From assembly GCA_035700025.1 (NCBI GenBank), contig DASSOY010000072.1, positions 16,771 to 80,770 on the forward strand: a DNA stretch of 64,000 bases. The letters are read 5' to 3'. The DNA is from Bacillales bacterium. Lineage in GTDB: Bacteria; Bacillota; Bacilli; Bacillales; DASSOY01. How positions within the stretch are numbered: position 1 is the first letter of the stretch; every line of letters starts with the position of its first letter. Made by a program: the position numbers and the translations under genes. The notes under the pieces are model-generated. The model saw only the letters and a program-made list of their open reading frames with translations. It did no database searches and was not told where the DNA came from. Below, one piece after another: positions 1 to 8,794 of the stretch.

Positions 1-26
1 TCGAAACTTTGAAAGGAGGTGAACAA

Positions 27-1373
27 ATGACGCCTTCGATAGCGCATTCGAAAATGATCGAGCATTCGACGATGTCGGCGAATGCTGCGAAACCAAAAGA
101 AGCCGCTGGGGTTTTTCAATTGCTTTTGTCGAACGTCAAGCAAACCGGTTCAAGCGGCCAAGACACCGCTTCAAAAGTGAATCATTCAGACGGTGAAGGA
201 AACATAACGAGATCCGCTTCCGGCACTTCGAACGCAATGGTGCTCGAAGAGACGAAACAAATGGTCCTTGCATTAAGGAACGTGTTGCGGCAAATCTTGG
301 ACGGCATGAAAACGGAAGGAAATGAGAAAAAAGAGATGCCATCTATGGACGGTGACCTTATGCCATCCGTTCAATGGGAACAACTTGAGGCACAATTGTC
401 CGGTTTGCTTCAACAGTTGCAGCAACTCATGCAGCTGCGACCGGACAGCGAAAACGGCGAATCCACGCTGTTGAGTTTCATGGCTGAAAATGTCAAAATT
501 CTTTATTCGCAAGCCGTTCACTCGGAAACGCAATCTTTCGTCGAGTTGAGCACTAGCGTTCGTCAGACGCTGAATGCCCTTAGCCAATGGCTGCATACGA
601 ACGGACAATCGATGACGAGTGCGAATAACGCGCCTATTCAATCGCAACGTCACATAAACGGCTACGTTGATCATGTGTTGACGGAACGTCACCAAACGTC
701 TGAAAACCGACAAGCCGGAAAAACGGGCGGAAACGAAAAGCCGTCATTCGCACAAGGAAATTTCGACATGAAGAAAACGGCCGATTCCATCTTTCGACGA
801 GCATTTTCGAATCCACCAACACGTAAAGAATCTGTTCCGGGTTCGCAGTCGTTTTTGCCAGGGCCAATGAACCGGCTGCAACAATACGCATTACACGTTC
901 GGGACGGCGCGGATTCCGTCAGCAAAGATCAATGGATACGCGAAATTCAAAAAGTGTTGACCCATGGGCGATTGACGAATTCAGCAGGGAAACAACAATT
1001 GTCGATACAACTCTATCCCCGCCATCTCGGAAAGTTAAACATACAGTTGACTCGGGTGGACGGGCAATTGACGGCAACGCTCGTGACATCGACGCCGGCG
1101 GCGAAAACCCTTGTTGAATCCCATTTGCATCAGTTGCAAAATGCGTTCGTTAGTCAAAATTTGCATGTGTCGAAGCTGCAAGTTTCCATGCCGTTTCATC
1201 AACTTCCGGGGCAACAACAAGAGTTTGACCAGGAGCACGGCCATGAGCGTGATCAACAAGATTCTCAACAAGGCGAACGTCACAAGGATGACGAAAGAGA
1301 ACGTTCGGATGCCGGATTTTTGGCTTGGGTAGAACAGTTTCATGCTGATCTTGACAAGGAGGTGAACGCATGA
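27..1373 (+). CDS. fliK: Flagellar hook-length control protein FliK
   Basis: Secreted molecular ruler that stops hook growth and switches the export gate to late substrates. The 448-residue product is polar and Gln-rich for its first two thirds. It has a conserved C-terminal Flg_hook domain, roughly residues 300-400, with the typical [13 protein letters not shown] core, then a highly charged tail. I chose the ATG at 27, which sits behind a strong AAGGAGG at 13-19, rather than an upstream TTG that overlaps this site. Bases 1-12 read as the end of an upstream gene (Ser-Lys-Leu-stop). The stop overlaps the flgD start by 4 nt, indicating translational coupling. Family assignment rests on the C-terminal domain and on position before flgD. 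Confidence 0.9.
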   Translation: MTPSIAHSKMIEHSTMSANAAKPKEAAGVFQLLLSNVKQTGSSGQDTASKVNHSDGEGNITRSASGTSNAMVLEETKQMVLALRNVLRQILDGMKTEGNEKKEMPSMDGDLMPSVQWEQLEAQLSGLLQQLQQLMQLRPDSENGESTLLSFMAENVKILYSQAVHSETQSFVELSTSVRQTLNALSQWLHTNGQSMTSANNAPIQSQRHINGYVDHVLTERHQTSENRQAGKTGGNEKPSFAQGNFDMKKTADSIFRRAFSNPPTRKESVPGSQSFLPGPMNRLQQYALHVRDGADSVSKDQWIREIQKVLTHGRLTNSAGKQQLSIQLYPRHLGKLNIQLTRVDGQLTATLVTSTPAAKTLVESHLHQLQNAFVSQNLHVSKLQVSMPFHQLPGQQQEFDQEHGHERDQQDSQQGERHKDDERERSDAGFLAWVEQFHADLDKEVNA

Positions 1374-1831
1374 TCGACAGAACCGGAGAGTCTTTGTATT
1401 TGTCCGATCTTTCGCGAAAACCTGGCGAAGCCGACCGATTACTTGGAAAAGACGATTTCTTGAAAATGCTCATCGTTCAACTGAAAAATCAAAACCCGTT
1501 AAAGCCGATGGATGATAAGGCATTTATATCACAGATGGCGACCTTTTCATCTTTGGAACAAATGACAAACATGAACGCATTATTGAGCGGGTTTCTTGAA
1601 CAGCAAAACGGAAACCAATTATCGAATTTTGCGGAGTGGATCGGTAAGCAAGTGACTTGGAAAAATGAGAAAGATCAAGAAGGCAAGGAGAATGTGGCCG
1701 AAAGCGGCATCGTCGAGTCCGTTTCGATCAAGAACGGAGTGGTTGAACTTCATACTCAAAACGGCGAAGTCGTCGACAAAAGCATGATTGTTTCAATCGG
1801 AATGCCTGAAACTTCGGAAGGGACTGCCTAA
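1370..1831 (+). CDS. flgD: Flagellar hook assembly (capping) protein FlgD
   Basis: Scaffold or cap that promotes polymerisation of hook subunits outside the cell. The 153-residue protein carries the FlgD N-terminal signature around residues 23-65: [19 protein letters not shown] followed by [13 protein letters not shown]. The C-terminal part is a short beta-rich region. It lacks the longer FlgD C-terminal Fn3/tudor domains of enterobacteria, as is usual for short Bacillus FlgD. It has an AAGGAGGTG ribosome binding site and overlaps fliK by 4 nt. The gene fits the expected hook sub-operon. Confidence 0.93.
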   Translation: MIDRTGESLYLSDLSRKPGEADRLLGKDDFLKMLIVQLKNQNPLKPMDDKAFISQMATFSSLEQMTNMNALLSGFLEQQNGNQLSNFAEWIGKQVTWKNEKDQEGKENVAESGIVESVSIKNGVVELHTQNGEVVDKSMIVSIGMPETSEGTA

Positions 1832-1835
1832 GGTG

Positions 1836-2207
1836 ATGAAACGCATACAACCCGAATTGCTCCCGAAAATCGTTCCGAAACAGCCGCAACCGAGCAAAAC
1901 GACGGAGCCATCGTTTGCCCAACGGTTAAAAACGGAAACGGAGAAAATCGGGACGTTAAACGTAAGCAAACATGCAGCTCAAAGAATGACGGAAAGAAAC
2001 TTGTACTTGTCGGAAAGCCAGTGGCGGAAAATTGATAGCAAGGTGTCTGTCGCCCGCGGAAAAGGCATTGTCGATTCGCTCGTGTTAGCCGGAGAAGCTG
2101 CATTGATCGTAAACACAAAAAACAACACGGTTGTCACCGCGATGAACAGAAAAGAAGCGGCGTCACATATTTTTACGAATATAAACGGAGCGATTGTATT
2201 GGAATGA
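1836..2207 (+). CDS. Flagellar operon protein, TIGR02530 (flg_new) type
   Basis: Small 123-residue protein placed, as in other Firmicutes, between flgD and flgE. The recognisable part is the C-terminal two thirds (VSKHAAQRMTERNLYLSESQW, then residues about 70-120 with an ALIVNTKNNTVVTAMNR strand pair). This matches my recollection of the conserved flagellar operon family often named flg_new or YlxG-like. Biochemical function is not established. The start is taken as ATG 1836, with GTG 1833 as an alternative. The nearest Shine-Dalgarno-like stretch is GGAAGGG at 1816-1822, so initiation probably depends on coupling to flgD, whose stop lies 5 nt upstream. Confidence 0.8.
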   Translation: MKRIQPELLPKIVPKQPQPSKTTEPSFAQRLKTETEKIGTLNVSKHAAQRMTERNLYLSESQWRKIDSKVSVARGKGIVDSLVLAGEAALIVNTKNNTVVTAMNRKEAASHIFTNINGAIVLE

Positions 2208-2286
2208 CGGTTGGACCGAAATGGAGACCGCCGATTTGCCGAATGACGGAAGCAAATCAATTCATCGCTCGAAAGGGGTTTTACAC

Positions 2287-3555
2287 ATGTTAAGATCGAT
2301 GTATTCAGGAATCAGTGGAATGAAAAATTTCCAAACGAAATTGGACATTATCGGCAATAACATCGCCAATGTCAATACGTACGGGTACAAAAAAGGAAGA
2401 GTGACGTTCCAGTCCCTTGTCAGCCAACAACTGTCCGCGGCAAGCAGCCCGACGTTCAATCGCGGCGGGATCAACCCGAAGCAAGTCGGTCTCGGATCAT
2501 CAATGGGATCGATCGACAAGATCCAAACGCAAGGCAGTTTACAAACGACGGGACGAGCCCTCGACGTGGCAATATCGGGAGACGGTTATTTTATCGTAAA
2601 CAAAGGGTTTCAAAATTTTTACACAAGAGCCGGAAACTTTTATATCGACCAAAACGGGTTACTTGTTAATTCAGACGGGATGCGCGTCCTCGGTTACGGC
2701 GTGAACAACAAAGGCCAAATCGACAAGGCTGGAGATTTGACCGAATTGTACATCAGCGATGACACAATTCAACAACCTTTGTCGGACTCTGTGACCGTCG
2801 CCGGGAACCTCGACATCAATAATTTCATCGATCCGACCACAGGCGCTGCCGCAGGAACCCAAACGAAGACGTTGAACTTTAAATTGTTCGATTCCCTAGG
2901 AGTGGAACATCCTTCCTCGATCACGTTTGATTCGCCGACAGCGGCATTGGTTCCGAATACGACCAATGAATATTATGTGCAGCAAATGAACATTACCCTT
3001 TCCTCAACGGGCGCTTCTGATGTTACGGGAACCGTGACGTTCAATGAAGACGGGACGGTAAAAACAGTAAACTTGAGCAGCGATCCGGCCACTTTTACTT
3101 ATCCGAGCGGACAGCAGATCGACATTCCCGAAAGCGGCTTTGATTTGACGGCGCTCTCGGTACGCGATTCTGTCGGTACGGCGGACGTTATCGGAGATGT
3201 CGCGTTGTTGACGGGGTATCAGATCGGGAATTCCGGCGAAATCTCGGGCGTGTTGTCCAACGGCGACGTACAGTTGCTCGGGCAGCTTGCGCTGGCCGGG
3301 TTTAACAACCCCGGCGGTCTTGAAAAAGCCGGGGATAATCTGTACTCGGTAACGAACAACTCGGGAGATCCGATTGAGGCGGTGCCGGGCGATGGGATCG
3401 GTATCTTGCAGACGGGCATGCTCGAAATGTCGAACGTGGATTTGGCGACGGCGTTTACGGAAATGATTGTCGCCGAACGCGGATTCCAGGCGAACACACG
3501 AATCATTACAACTTCGGACGAAATCTTGCAGGAACTCGTGAATCTCAAACGATAA
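2287..3555 (+). CDS. flgE: Flagellar hook protein FlgE
   Basis: Structural subunit of the hook, the flexible joint between basal body and filament. The 422-residue protein has the rod/hook N-terminal domain (MLRSMYSGISGMKNFQTKLD, then IGNNIANVNTYGYKKGR), a central FlgE D2-like insertion at roughly residues 150-330, and the C-terminal FlgE/FlgG domain ending NVDLATAFTEMIVAERGFQ. It is longer than the roughly 264-residue FlgG-like hook/rod protein encoded at this place in B. subtilis. The extra length lies in the surface domains. I start at ATG 2287 because the rod/hook signature begins there. The upstream open frame has no family similarity. Confidence 0.93.
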   Translation: MLRSMYSGISGMKNFQTKLDIIGNNIANVNTYGYKKGRVTFQSLVSQQLSAASSPTFNRGGINPKQVGLGSSMGSIDKIQTQGSLQTTGRALDVAISGDGYFIVNKGFQNFYTRAGNFYIDQNGLLVNSDGMRVLGYGVNNKGQIDKAGDLTELYISDDTIQQPLSDSVTVAGNLDINNFIDPTTGAAAGTQTKTLNFKLFDSLGVEHPSSITFDSPTAALVPNTTNEYYVQQMNITLSSTGASDVTGTVTFNEDGTVKTVNLSSDPATFTYPSGQQIDIPESGFDLTALSVRDSVGTADVIGDVALLTGYQIGNSGEISGVLSNGDVQLLGQLALAGFNNPGGLEKAGDNLYSVTNNSGDPIEAVPGDGIGILQTGMLEMSNVDLATAFTEMIVAERGFQANTRIITTSDEILQELVNLKR

Positions 3556-3593
3556 GGAGGCGGGGGCGGTTTGTTCCCGCCCCTGATTAAATA
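3554..3593 (+). promoter_or_regulatory. Hairpin between a distant Shine-Dalgarno and the swrD start
   Basis: The spacer holds AAGGAGG at 3554-3560 and then a GC-only stem, GGGGCGG (3563-3569) with CCGCCCC (3577-3583). About 10 nt follow before the swrD ATG at 3594. No ribosome binding site lies within 15 nt of that ATG. If the hairpin folds, the AGGAGG is brought to an effective distance of about 12 nt. No T-tract follows, so this is not a terminator. Confidence 0.5.
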
Positions 3594-3815
3594 ATGATTG
3601 AACTTACGAGATTGAACGATCATCGGTTTCGCTTAAATGCCTGTTTCATCGAACAGGTGGAGAGCTTGCCGGACACAACAATCACGATGGTCAACGGGAA
3701 GAAGCTCGTCGTTAAGGAAACGGCGGAAGAAGTGCATCAGGCAATCATACATTTTTACCGGAGAATCGGAATCATCGGGTTGGCTGCAAGAAACGAAAAG
3801 ATAGAAGGGGATTAA
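3594..3815 (+). CDS. swrD: Swarming motility protein SwrD (FlbD family)
   Basis: 73-residue FlbD/SwrD family protein. In B. subtilis SwrD raises flagellar motor torque and is needed for swarming. The conserved N-terminus (MIELTRLNDHRFRLNACFIE) and the VNGKKLVVKETAEEV segment identify it. The start is fixed by this family N-terminus. There is no adjacent ribosome binding site (see the hairpin at 3554-3593). It is followed by only 32 nt before fliM, where fliL is expected in Bacillus. Confidence 0.88.
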   Translation: MIELTRLNDHRFRLNACFIEQVESLPDTTITMVNGKKLVVKETAEEVHQAIIHFYRRIGIIGLAARNEKIEGD

Positions 3816-3819
3816 GGCT

Positions 3820-3855
3820 ATGAAATGTTCTGCAGGGGGGGATTCCTATGGCTGA
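3820..3855 (+). other. 11-codon ORF in the place of fliL (possible deletion scar)
   Basis: An ATG at 3820 preceded by AGAAGGGG (3803-3810) at good spacing opens an 11-codon frame starting Met-Lys. It ends at a TGA overlapping the second codon of fliM. fliL normally sits between swrD and fliM. This ORF could be the retained initiation site of a deleted fliL, a coupling leader, or chance. Confidence 0.3.
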
Positions 3856-4840
3856 TGTATTATCGCAAAACGAAATTGATGCTTTATTGTCGGCCATCTC
3901 AACGGGGGAAATGGATGCGGATGAACTCCGGGAGGAAAAGAAAGAGCGAGTAAGAGTTTATGACTTTAAAAGGGCGATGCGATTTTCGAAAGATCAAATT
4001 CGCAGTTTGACGAGAATTCATGAAAATTTCGCTCGCTTGTTGACGACTTTTTTTTCGGCACAGTTGAGGTCCTACGTGCAAATCACGGTTGCCTCGGTCG
4101 ATCAACTTCCTTATGAAGAATTCATTCGCTCGGTCCCGAAAATGACCTTGCTGAACACGTTCGAAGCGTCTCCGTTGGAGGGACGTCTGCTAGTGGAAGT
4201 GAATCCCCATATTGCTTTTGCAATGATTGACAGGGTTCTCGGTGGACAAGGTACAAGTATGAACAAGATTGATAATTTGACAGAAATCGAGTCGAACATC
4301 ATGCAACGATTGCTCGGAAAGGCGCTGAAGAGTTTTCGGGACGCCTGGCAAACGGTCATTGAACTCGAAATTGGCAGTCAGGAGATGGAGGTTAATCCGC
4401 AGTTTTTGCAAATGGTGTCTCCGAACGAAACGGTCGTCGTTATTTCATTGACGACGGTGATCGGCGAATCGAGCGGAATGATCAACATTTGTTTGCCGCA
4501 TGTAGTTATTGAACCGGTGATTGAGAAATTGTCGATCCACTACTGGATGCAGGACAAAATGAAACAGCGCAAACCGGAGGAGTACGAACAGCTTAAAGAA
4601 AAGCTGCACGGTGCCCCGATCGTCATGAAAGCAGAGCTCGGACGTTCGGAAATATCCGTCCAGGAGTTTTTGCAACTCAATCGCGGAGATGTCATCGCGC
4701 TTGATCAGTTGATCGACAAACCGCTGACGCTCAGTGCTGGAAACCGACCGAAATTTTACGTGCAGCCCGGAAAGAAAGGCAGGAAGATGGCCGTACAGGT
4801 GATTGAAAACATTCCGAAAGGGGAGGGGCATGATGAGTGA
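3848..4840 (+). CDS. fliM: Flagellar motor switch protein FliM
   Basis: C-ring component that binds phosphorylated CheY and transmits it to the rotor. The 330-residue product has the N-terminal CheY-binding peptide (LSQNEIDALLSAI, residues 5-17). A CheC-like middle domain follows (about 45-230), with the GGxG-type motif in MIDRVLGGQGTSM. The C-terminal SpoA/FliN domain (about 250-325) contains the LQLNRGDVIALDQLIDKPL pattern. It has a G-rich ribosome binding site. Its end overlaps fliY by 8 nt, so both switch proteins are probably made together. Confidence 0.96.
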   Translation: MADVLSQNEIDALLSAISTGEMDADELREEKKERVRVYDFKRAMRFSKDQIRSLTRIHENFARLLTTFFSAQLRSYVQITVASVDQLPYEEFIRSVPKMTLLNTFEASPLEGRLLVEVNPHIAFAMIDRVLGGQGTSMNKIDNLTEIESNIMQRLLGKALKSFRDAWQTVIELEIGSQEMEVNPQFLQMVSPNETVVVISLTTVIGESSGMINICLPHVVIEPVIEKLSIHYWMQDKMKQRKPEEYEQLKEKLHGAPIVMKAELGRSEISVQEFLQLNRGDVIALDQLIDKPLTLSAGNRPKFYVQPGKKGRKMAVQVIENIPKGEGHDE

Positions 4841-6002
4841 TGATCAGAAACTTTCGCAAGACGAGATTAATGCTCTTTTGAACAACGTGAACGACGATAC
4901 CGACAAAAAAGAGGAAATCAATGAATACTTGTCCTCGATTGAAGTGGATACGATGGGAGAAATCGGAAACATTTCGTTCGGGACTGCTGCGACCGTCCTT
5001 TCGGAATTGTTGAGGCAAAAAGTTGAGATTACGACACCGAAGCTTACAGTTGTGGAGTATGAAAGCTTGTCGGAACATTTTCCGCACCCGCACGTTGCCG
5101 TAACCGTAAATTATACGCAAGGATTCCAAGGATCGAACATTCTTGTGCTGAATTTGCGGGACGCAGGCGTCATCGCAGATTTGATGATGGGCGGCGAAGG
5201 CAAGAATCCGAAAGAAGTCATCGGCGATATGGAAATGAGCGCGGTTCAAGAGGCGATGAACCAAATGATGGGCTCCGCTTCCACTTCAATGTCGTCGATG
5301 TTCAACAAAACGATCGACATTTCTCCACCGATCGCCGACATGCTTGATTTTAACAATAAGAGCAGCGGAAATTCGCTGCAGTTTGACGACGTCATGTTAA
5401 TGGTCATGTTCCGCTTGAAAATCGGCGACCTGATCGACTCGAACATTATGCATTTGCTGCCGATCGAATTCGCCAAAACAATGGTTGACGAACTGATGAA
5501 TCCGGGAGAAAATTCATCTGCAAATGAGCCGTCATTTGCCGACGGAGAATCAGAAACGAACGAACCGGCATCCGCGGCATCCGAGTTAAACGAGCTTGGT
5601 GCGAACCATGAGACGACTGAGCCGATGAGTGATCGTTCCCAACCTGAGCGGCAACATTTAGGCAATGGTTCGACGGCGTCAAGGGACATCCAATCTGCAG
5701 TGTTTTCTGATTTTGAAGACAACGACGAGCTTCGAACACAAACACAAAACTTAAACATGTTGTACGACATTCCGTTGCAAGTGACGGTGGAACTCGGCCG
5801 CGCAACGCGTTCGGTGAAAGACATTCTCCGGTTGACACCGGGTTCTGTCATTGAACTGAACAAATTGGCCGGTGAACCTGTCGATATTTTCGTGAACAAC
5901 AAAATGATTGCCCGAGGCGAAGTGGTCGTCATTGATGAGAATTTCGGCGTTCGAGTAACAGAAATTGCCAGTCAAAAAGATCGATTGAAACGATTGCAGT
6001 AA
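4833..6002 (+). CDS. fliY: Flagellar motor switch phosphatase FliY
   Basis: Switch complex protein that also dephosphorylates CheY-P, typical of Bacillales. The 389-residue product has an N-terminal CheY-binding helix (LSQDEINALLNN). A CheC-type middle domain carries two E..N phosphatase helices (MGEIGNISFGTAATVLSELL, then SAVQEAMNQMMGSA). A Ser/Glu/Asn-rich linker spans about residues 220-290, and a FliN/SpoA domain forms the C-terminus. I start at ATG 4833, which lies 6 nt behind GGGGAGGGG. The neighbouring in-frame ATG at 4830 is too close to that site. Confidence 0.95.
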   Translation: MSDDQKLSQDEINALLNNVNDDTDKKEEINEYLSSIEVDTMGEIGNISFGTAATVLSELLRQKVEITTPKLTVVEYESLSEHFPHPHVAVTVNYTQGFQGSNILVLNLRDAGVIADLMMGGEGKNPKEVIGDMEMSAVQEAMNQMMGSASTSMSSMFNKTIDISPPIADMLDFNNKSSGNSLQFDDVMLMVMFRLKIGDLIDSNIMHLLPIEFAKTMVDELMNPGENSSANEPSFADGESETNEPASAASELNELGANHETTEPMSDRSQPERQHLGNGSTASRDIQSAVFSDFEDNDELRTQTQNLNMLYDIPLQVTVELGRATRSVKDILRLTPGSVIELNKLAGEPVDIFVNNKMIARGEVVVIDENFGVRVTEIASQKDRLKRLQ

Positions 6003-6028
6003 ACTTTTCAGGTAACGGAGGAGAACGA

Positions 6029-6391
6029 ATGGCTCATAAAATTTTGATCGTAGACGATGCCGCATTTATGAGAATGATGGTCAAAGACATTTTGACGAAA
6101 AACAATTTTGAAATCGCCGGCGAGGCCGGTGACGGCGCCGAAGCCGTCGAGAAATATCAAGAAACGTCGCCGGATCTTGTCATACTTGACATCACGATGC
6201 CGGAAATGGACGGATTGACCGCTTTGAAAGAAATTAAGAAAATCGACGGGGATGCGAAAGTGATTATGTGCTCGGCGATGGGACAGCAGGCGATGGTCAT
6301 TGACGCGATTCAGGCCGGAGCGAAAGATTTCATCGTGAAACCTTTTCAGGCGGAGCGGGTGGTTGAAGCGATCAATAAAGCGTTGAGTTAG
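6029..6391 (+). CDS. cheY: Chemotaxis response regulator CheY
   Basis: Single-domain receiver, 120 residues, phosphorylated by CheA and binding the switch. The acidic pocket is D9/D10, the phosphorylation site is D54 within VILDITMPEMDG, the conserved Ser is S82, and the Lys is K104 in IVKPF. It lies directly after its phosphatase and target FliY, as in B. subtilis. A GGAG-type ribosome binding site precedes the ATG. Confidence 0.97.
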   Translation: MAHKILIVDDAAFMRMMVKDILTKNNFEIAGEAGDGAEAVEKYQETSPDLVILDITMPEMDGLTALKEIKKIDGDAKVIMCSAMGQQAMVIDAIQAGAKDFIVKPFQAERVVEAINKALS

Positions 6392-6401
6392 GCAGGTGCT
6401 C

Positions 6402-7049
6402 GTGTTGCGAAAGCGATGGTTGGTAGTGATTTTGGCGGCAGCGTTCGTTTTTGTTTTCGGAGGCGATCTTGTGCATGCTTCCGGAGGCGGGAAAGACAAT
6501 CGAACGGTTGCCGATCTATACAAGGATCAAGTGGGACAGAAAGAAAACGGGGATACGCCGGATTCGGAAATGGGAGCATCTGCAGGAACGGGGAGCACGC
6601 TGTGGATGTTCGTCAAAGTGGTTTTCATCCTTGCGGTTGTCGTGGCGCTCATTTATTTGTTGCTGCGATTCGTGAACGCGAAAACACGTTCATTTTCTTC
6701 GGGACGAGCGATTCAAACGATCAGCGGGGTGAACGTCGGTTCGAATCGTTCCGTCCAACTCGTAAAGGTCGGAACGAAAATTCTCGTTATCGGCGTCGGC
6801 GATACTGTCACGCTGTTAAAAGAGATCGACGACGAGGACGAAGTGAAGCAATTGACGAACATTCACGAAAAGGATGATGTCATCGACACGTCCGTTGGGA
6901 AGTTGAAAGATTGGATCAACACGAAACAAGCCGGTCGAGGCGAACCGAACGGCGGGTTTAAGGCGATGCTGGAAAAAAGGCTGAATGAAATGGTGGAAGA
7001 TCGGAAACGTGCCGTCGATCGGTTGAAAAGGAAAGGCGGACCGCGATGA
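6402..7049 (+). CDS. fliO: Flagellar export apparatus protein FliO (FliZ)
   Basis: Membrane protein that assists assembly of the FliP-FliQ-FliR export gate. The roughly 215-residue product has an N-terminal signal-like hydrophobic segment (VVILAAAFVFVFGGDLVHAS). A short extracytoplasmic stretch and a second membrane helix (MFVKVVFILAVVVALIYLLL, about residues 70-90) follow. The cytoplasmic FliO domain begins with the GVNVGSNRSVQLVKVG pattern, and the C-terminus is charged. The start is uncertain: GTG 6396, GTG 6402 and TTG 6405 are in frame, and GGCAGG at 6391-6396 favours 6402 or 6405. The stop overlaps fliP. Confidence 0.88.
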   Translation: MLRKRWLVVILAAAFVFVFGGDLVHASGGGKDNRTVADLYKDQVGQKENGDTPDSEMGASAGTGSTLWMFVKVVFILAVVVALIYLLLRFVNAKTRSFSSGRAIQTISGVNVGSNRSVQLVKVGTKILVIGVGDTVTLLKEIDDEDEVKQLTNIHEKDDVIDTSVGKLKDWINTKQAGRGEPNGGFKAMLEKRLNEMVEDRKRAVDRLKRKGGPR

Positions 7050-7726
7050 ACGGACCGATTCCCGGTGTAGACTTTCAATTTCTCAGCGATCAACCGGCCG
7101 ACGTCGCGACGACTGTCCAGTTATTTTTATTGTTGACGGTCTTGTCGCTTGCGCCAGCGATTCTCGTGTTGATGACTTCGTTTACGCGCATCGTCATTGT
7201 GCTTTCTTTCGTCAGAACCGCTCTCGCGACAAGACAAATGCCGCCGAACCAAGTATTGATCGGCCTGTCCTTATTTTTAACTTTTTTCATTATGGCCCCG
7301 GTCATCAGCGAAGTGAACGATGAAGCCGTTCAACCGTTTTTGCAAGGGGACTTGACGCAGCAAGAGGCGTTCGATAAGGCGGCTGCGCCGATCAAGCAGT
7401 TTATGTCGGAACATACGCGGCAAAAAGACTTGCGCTTGTTCTTGAACTACGGGGATTACGAACAACCCGAAAGCATCGAGGATATTCCGCTGGCCGCCCT
7501 CGTGCCGGCCTTTACGATCAGTGAATTAAAGACGGCTTTCGAAATCGGCTTTATGATTTATATTCCGTTTTTGGTCATTGACATGGTTGTCGCCAGTATT
7601 TTGATGTCGATGGGCATGCTTATGCTTCCGCCGGTCATGATTTCGCTGCCGTTCAAAATCTTGTTGTTTATTCTCGTCGACGGATGGTATCTTGTCGTCA
7701 AATCAATTCTCATCAGTTATCAGTAA
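7046..7726 (+). CDS. fliP: Flagellar export gate protein FliP
   Basis: Core subunit of the type III export gate in the membrane. The 226-residue protein has the family signature MTSFTRIVIVLSFVRTALAT followed by MPPNQVLIGLSLFLTFFIM. The C-terminal helices include FMIYIPFLVIDMVVASILMS and SLPFKILLFILVDGW. It overlaps fliO by 4 nt. With fliQ, fliR, flhB and flhA it forms an uninterrupted gate module. Confidence 0.97.
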   Translation: MNGPIPGVDFQFLSDQPADVATTVQLFLLLTVLSLAPAILVLMTSFTRIVIVLSFVRTALATRQMPPNQVLIGLSLFLTFFIMAPVISEVNDEAVQPFLQGDLTQQEAFDKAAAPIKQFMSEHTRQKDLRLFLNYGDYEQPESIEDIPLAALVPAFTISELKTAFEIGFMIYIPFLVIDMVVASILMSMGMLMLPPVMISLPFKILLFILVDGWYLVVKSILISYQ

Positions 7727-7739
7727 AGAAGGTGTTCCG

Positions 7740-8009
7740 ATGAGTCCAGAATTCGTCATTCAAATTGCGCGTCAAGGTGTTTATACGACCTTGCTGATCG
7801 CTGCGCCGATATTGATCATCGCTCTCGGCGTCGGACTGCTCGTCAGCATTTTTCAAGCGACGACGCAGATTCAGGAACAAACGCTCGCATTCATTCCGAA
7901 AATTGCTGCGGCGCTGCTGGCTCTAATTTTTTTCGGTCCATGGATGCTGTCCGAGCTTTTGGACTTTACCTATCAAATTTTTACGCAACTTGATCAATTC
8001 GGCAGATGA
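7740..8009 (+). CDS. fliQ: Flagellar export gate protein FliQ
   Basis: Small 89-residue membrane subunit with two hydrophobic helices (LLIAAPILIIALGVGLLVSI and AALLALIFFGPWMLSELL) joined by the conserved FQATTQIQEQTLAFIPK turn. The ATG at 7740 follows GAAGGTG. Upstream in-frame codons are coding for fliP and lack family similarity. It overlaps fliR by 4 nt. Confidence 0.96.
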   Translation: MSPEFVIQIARQGVYTTLLIAAPILIIALGVGLLVSIFQATTQIQEQTLAFIPKIAAALLALIFFGPWMLSELLDFTYQIFTQLDQFGR

Positions 8010-8794
8010 TCCTTACGCAAGTATTGGAAGGCGTACCTGCATATTTGCTCATTCTCGTGCGCGTCGCTTCTTTTTTCGCAGCTGTGCCTATTTTTTCGTA
8101 CCGCAACATTCCGGCAGCCGCCAAAATCGGAACATCGGTCGTGCTTGCCTGGTTGATGGACGTATCGTTGCAACCGGAACCTCTTCCGGTGGACGGCCGT
8201 TTTTTTCTTCTTTTAATAAAGGAATCCATCGTCGGCCTCTCCATCGGTTTTATCGCGATGATCTTGATTTATGCGTTACAGGTCGCGGGGGAATTCATCG
8301 ACGTGAAAATGGGCTTGGCGATGGCGACGATCTTTGATCCGCATACGTCGGTGCAAGCTCCGGTGACGGGGAATTTCTTGTATACGTTGGCCATTTTGTT
8401 CCTATTGTCGATCAATGCCCATTACATGTTGCTTGACGGCATTTTTTACAGTTACCGGTTGATTCCGCTTGAAACGTTGTCGATTCATTTCGGGAACGGA
8501 GGAGCGGCCGAGCTTGCGACGGAGGCATTGGCGAACATGTTCGTGATTGCTTTTCAAATGTCGGTCCCGATTGTTGGAACGTTGTTTCTCGTGGACGTTG
8601 CCTTAGGCATCGTTTCCCGCGCGGTTCCTCAAGTGAACGTGTTTATCGTCGGCATTCCGTTCAAAGTATTGGTCGGTTACGGCGTATTGCTCGTGACGAT
8701 CCCGTTGATCATGGGTCTCGTAGCCGAACTTTCTGAAGAAATGACGACCGCTATGCGTCAACTGATGCAGGCAATGGGGGGGAGAGGCTCTTGA
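8006..8794 (+). CDS. fliR: Flagellar export gate protein FliR
   Basis: 262-residue polytopic export gate subunit with about six membrane helices. Recognised by VRVASFFAAVPIFSYRNIP near the N-terminus, the central GEFIDVKMGLAMATIFDP motif and the C-terminal NVFIVGIPFKVLVGYGVLLV. It starts inside the end of fliQ (4 nt) and ends overlapping the TTG start of flhB. Confidence 0.96.
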   Translation: MILTQVLEGVPAYLLILVRVASFFAAVPIFSYRNIPAAAKIGTSVVLAWLMDVSLQPEPLPVDGRFFLLLIKESIVGLSIGFIAMILIYALQVAGEFIDVKMGLAMATIFDPHTSVQAPVTGNFLYTLAILFLLSINAHYMLLDGIFYSYRLIPLETLSIHFGNGGAAELATEALANMFVIAFQMSVPIVGTLFLVDVALGIVSRAVPQVNVFIVGIPFKVLVGYGVLLVTIPLIMGLVAELSEEMTTAMRQLMQAMGGRGS

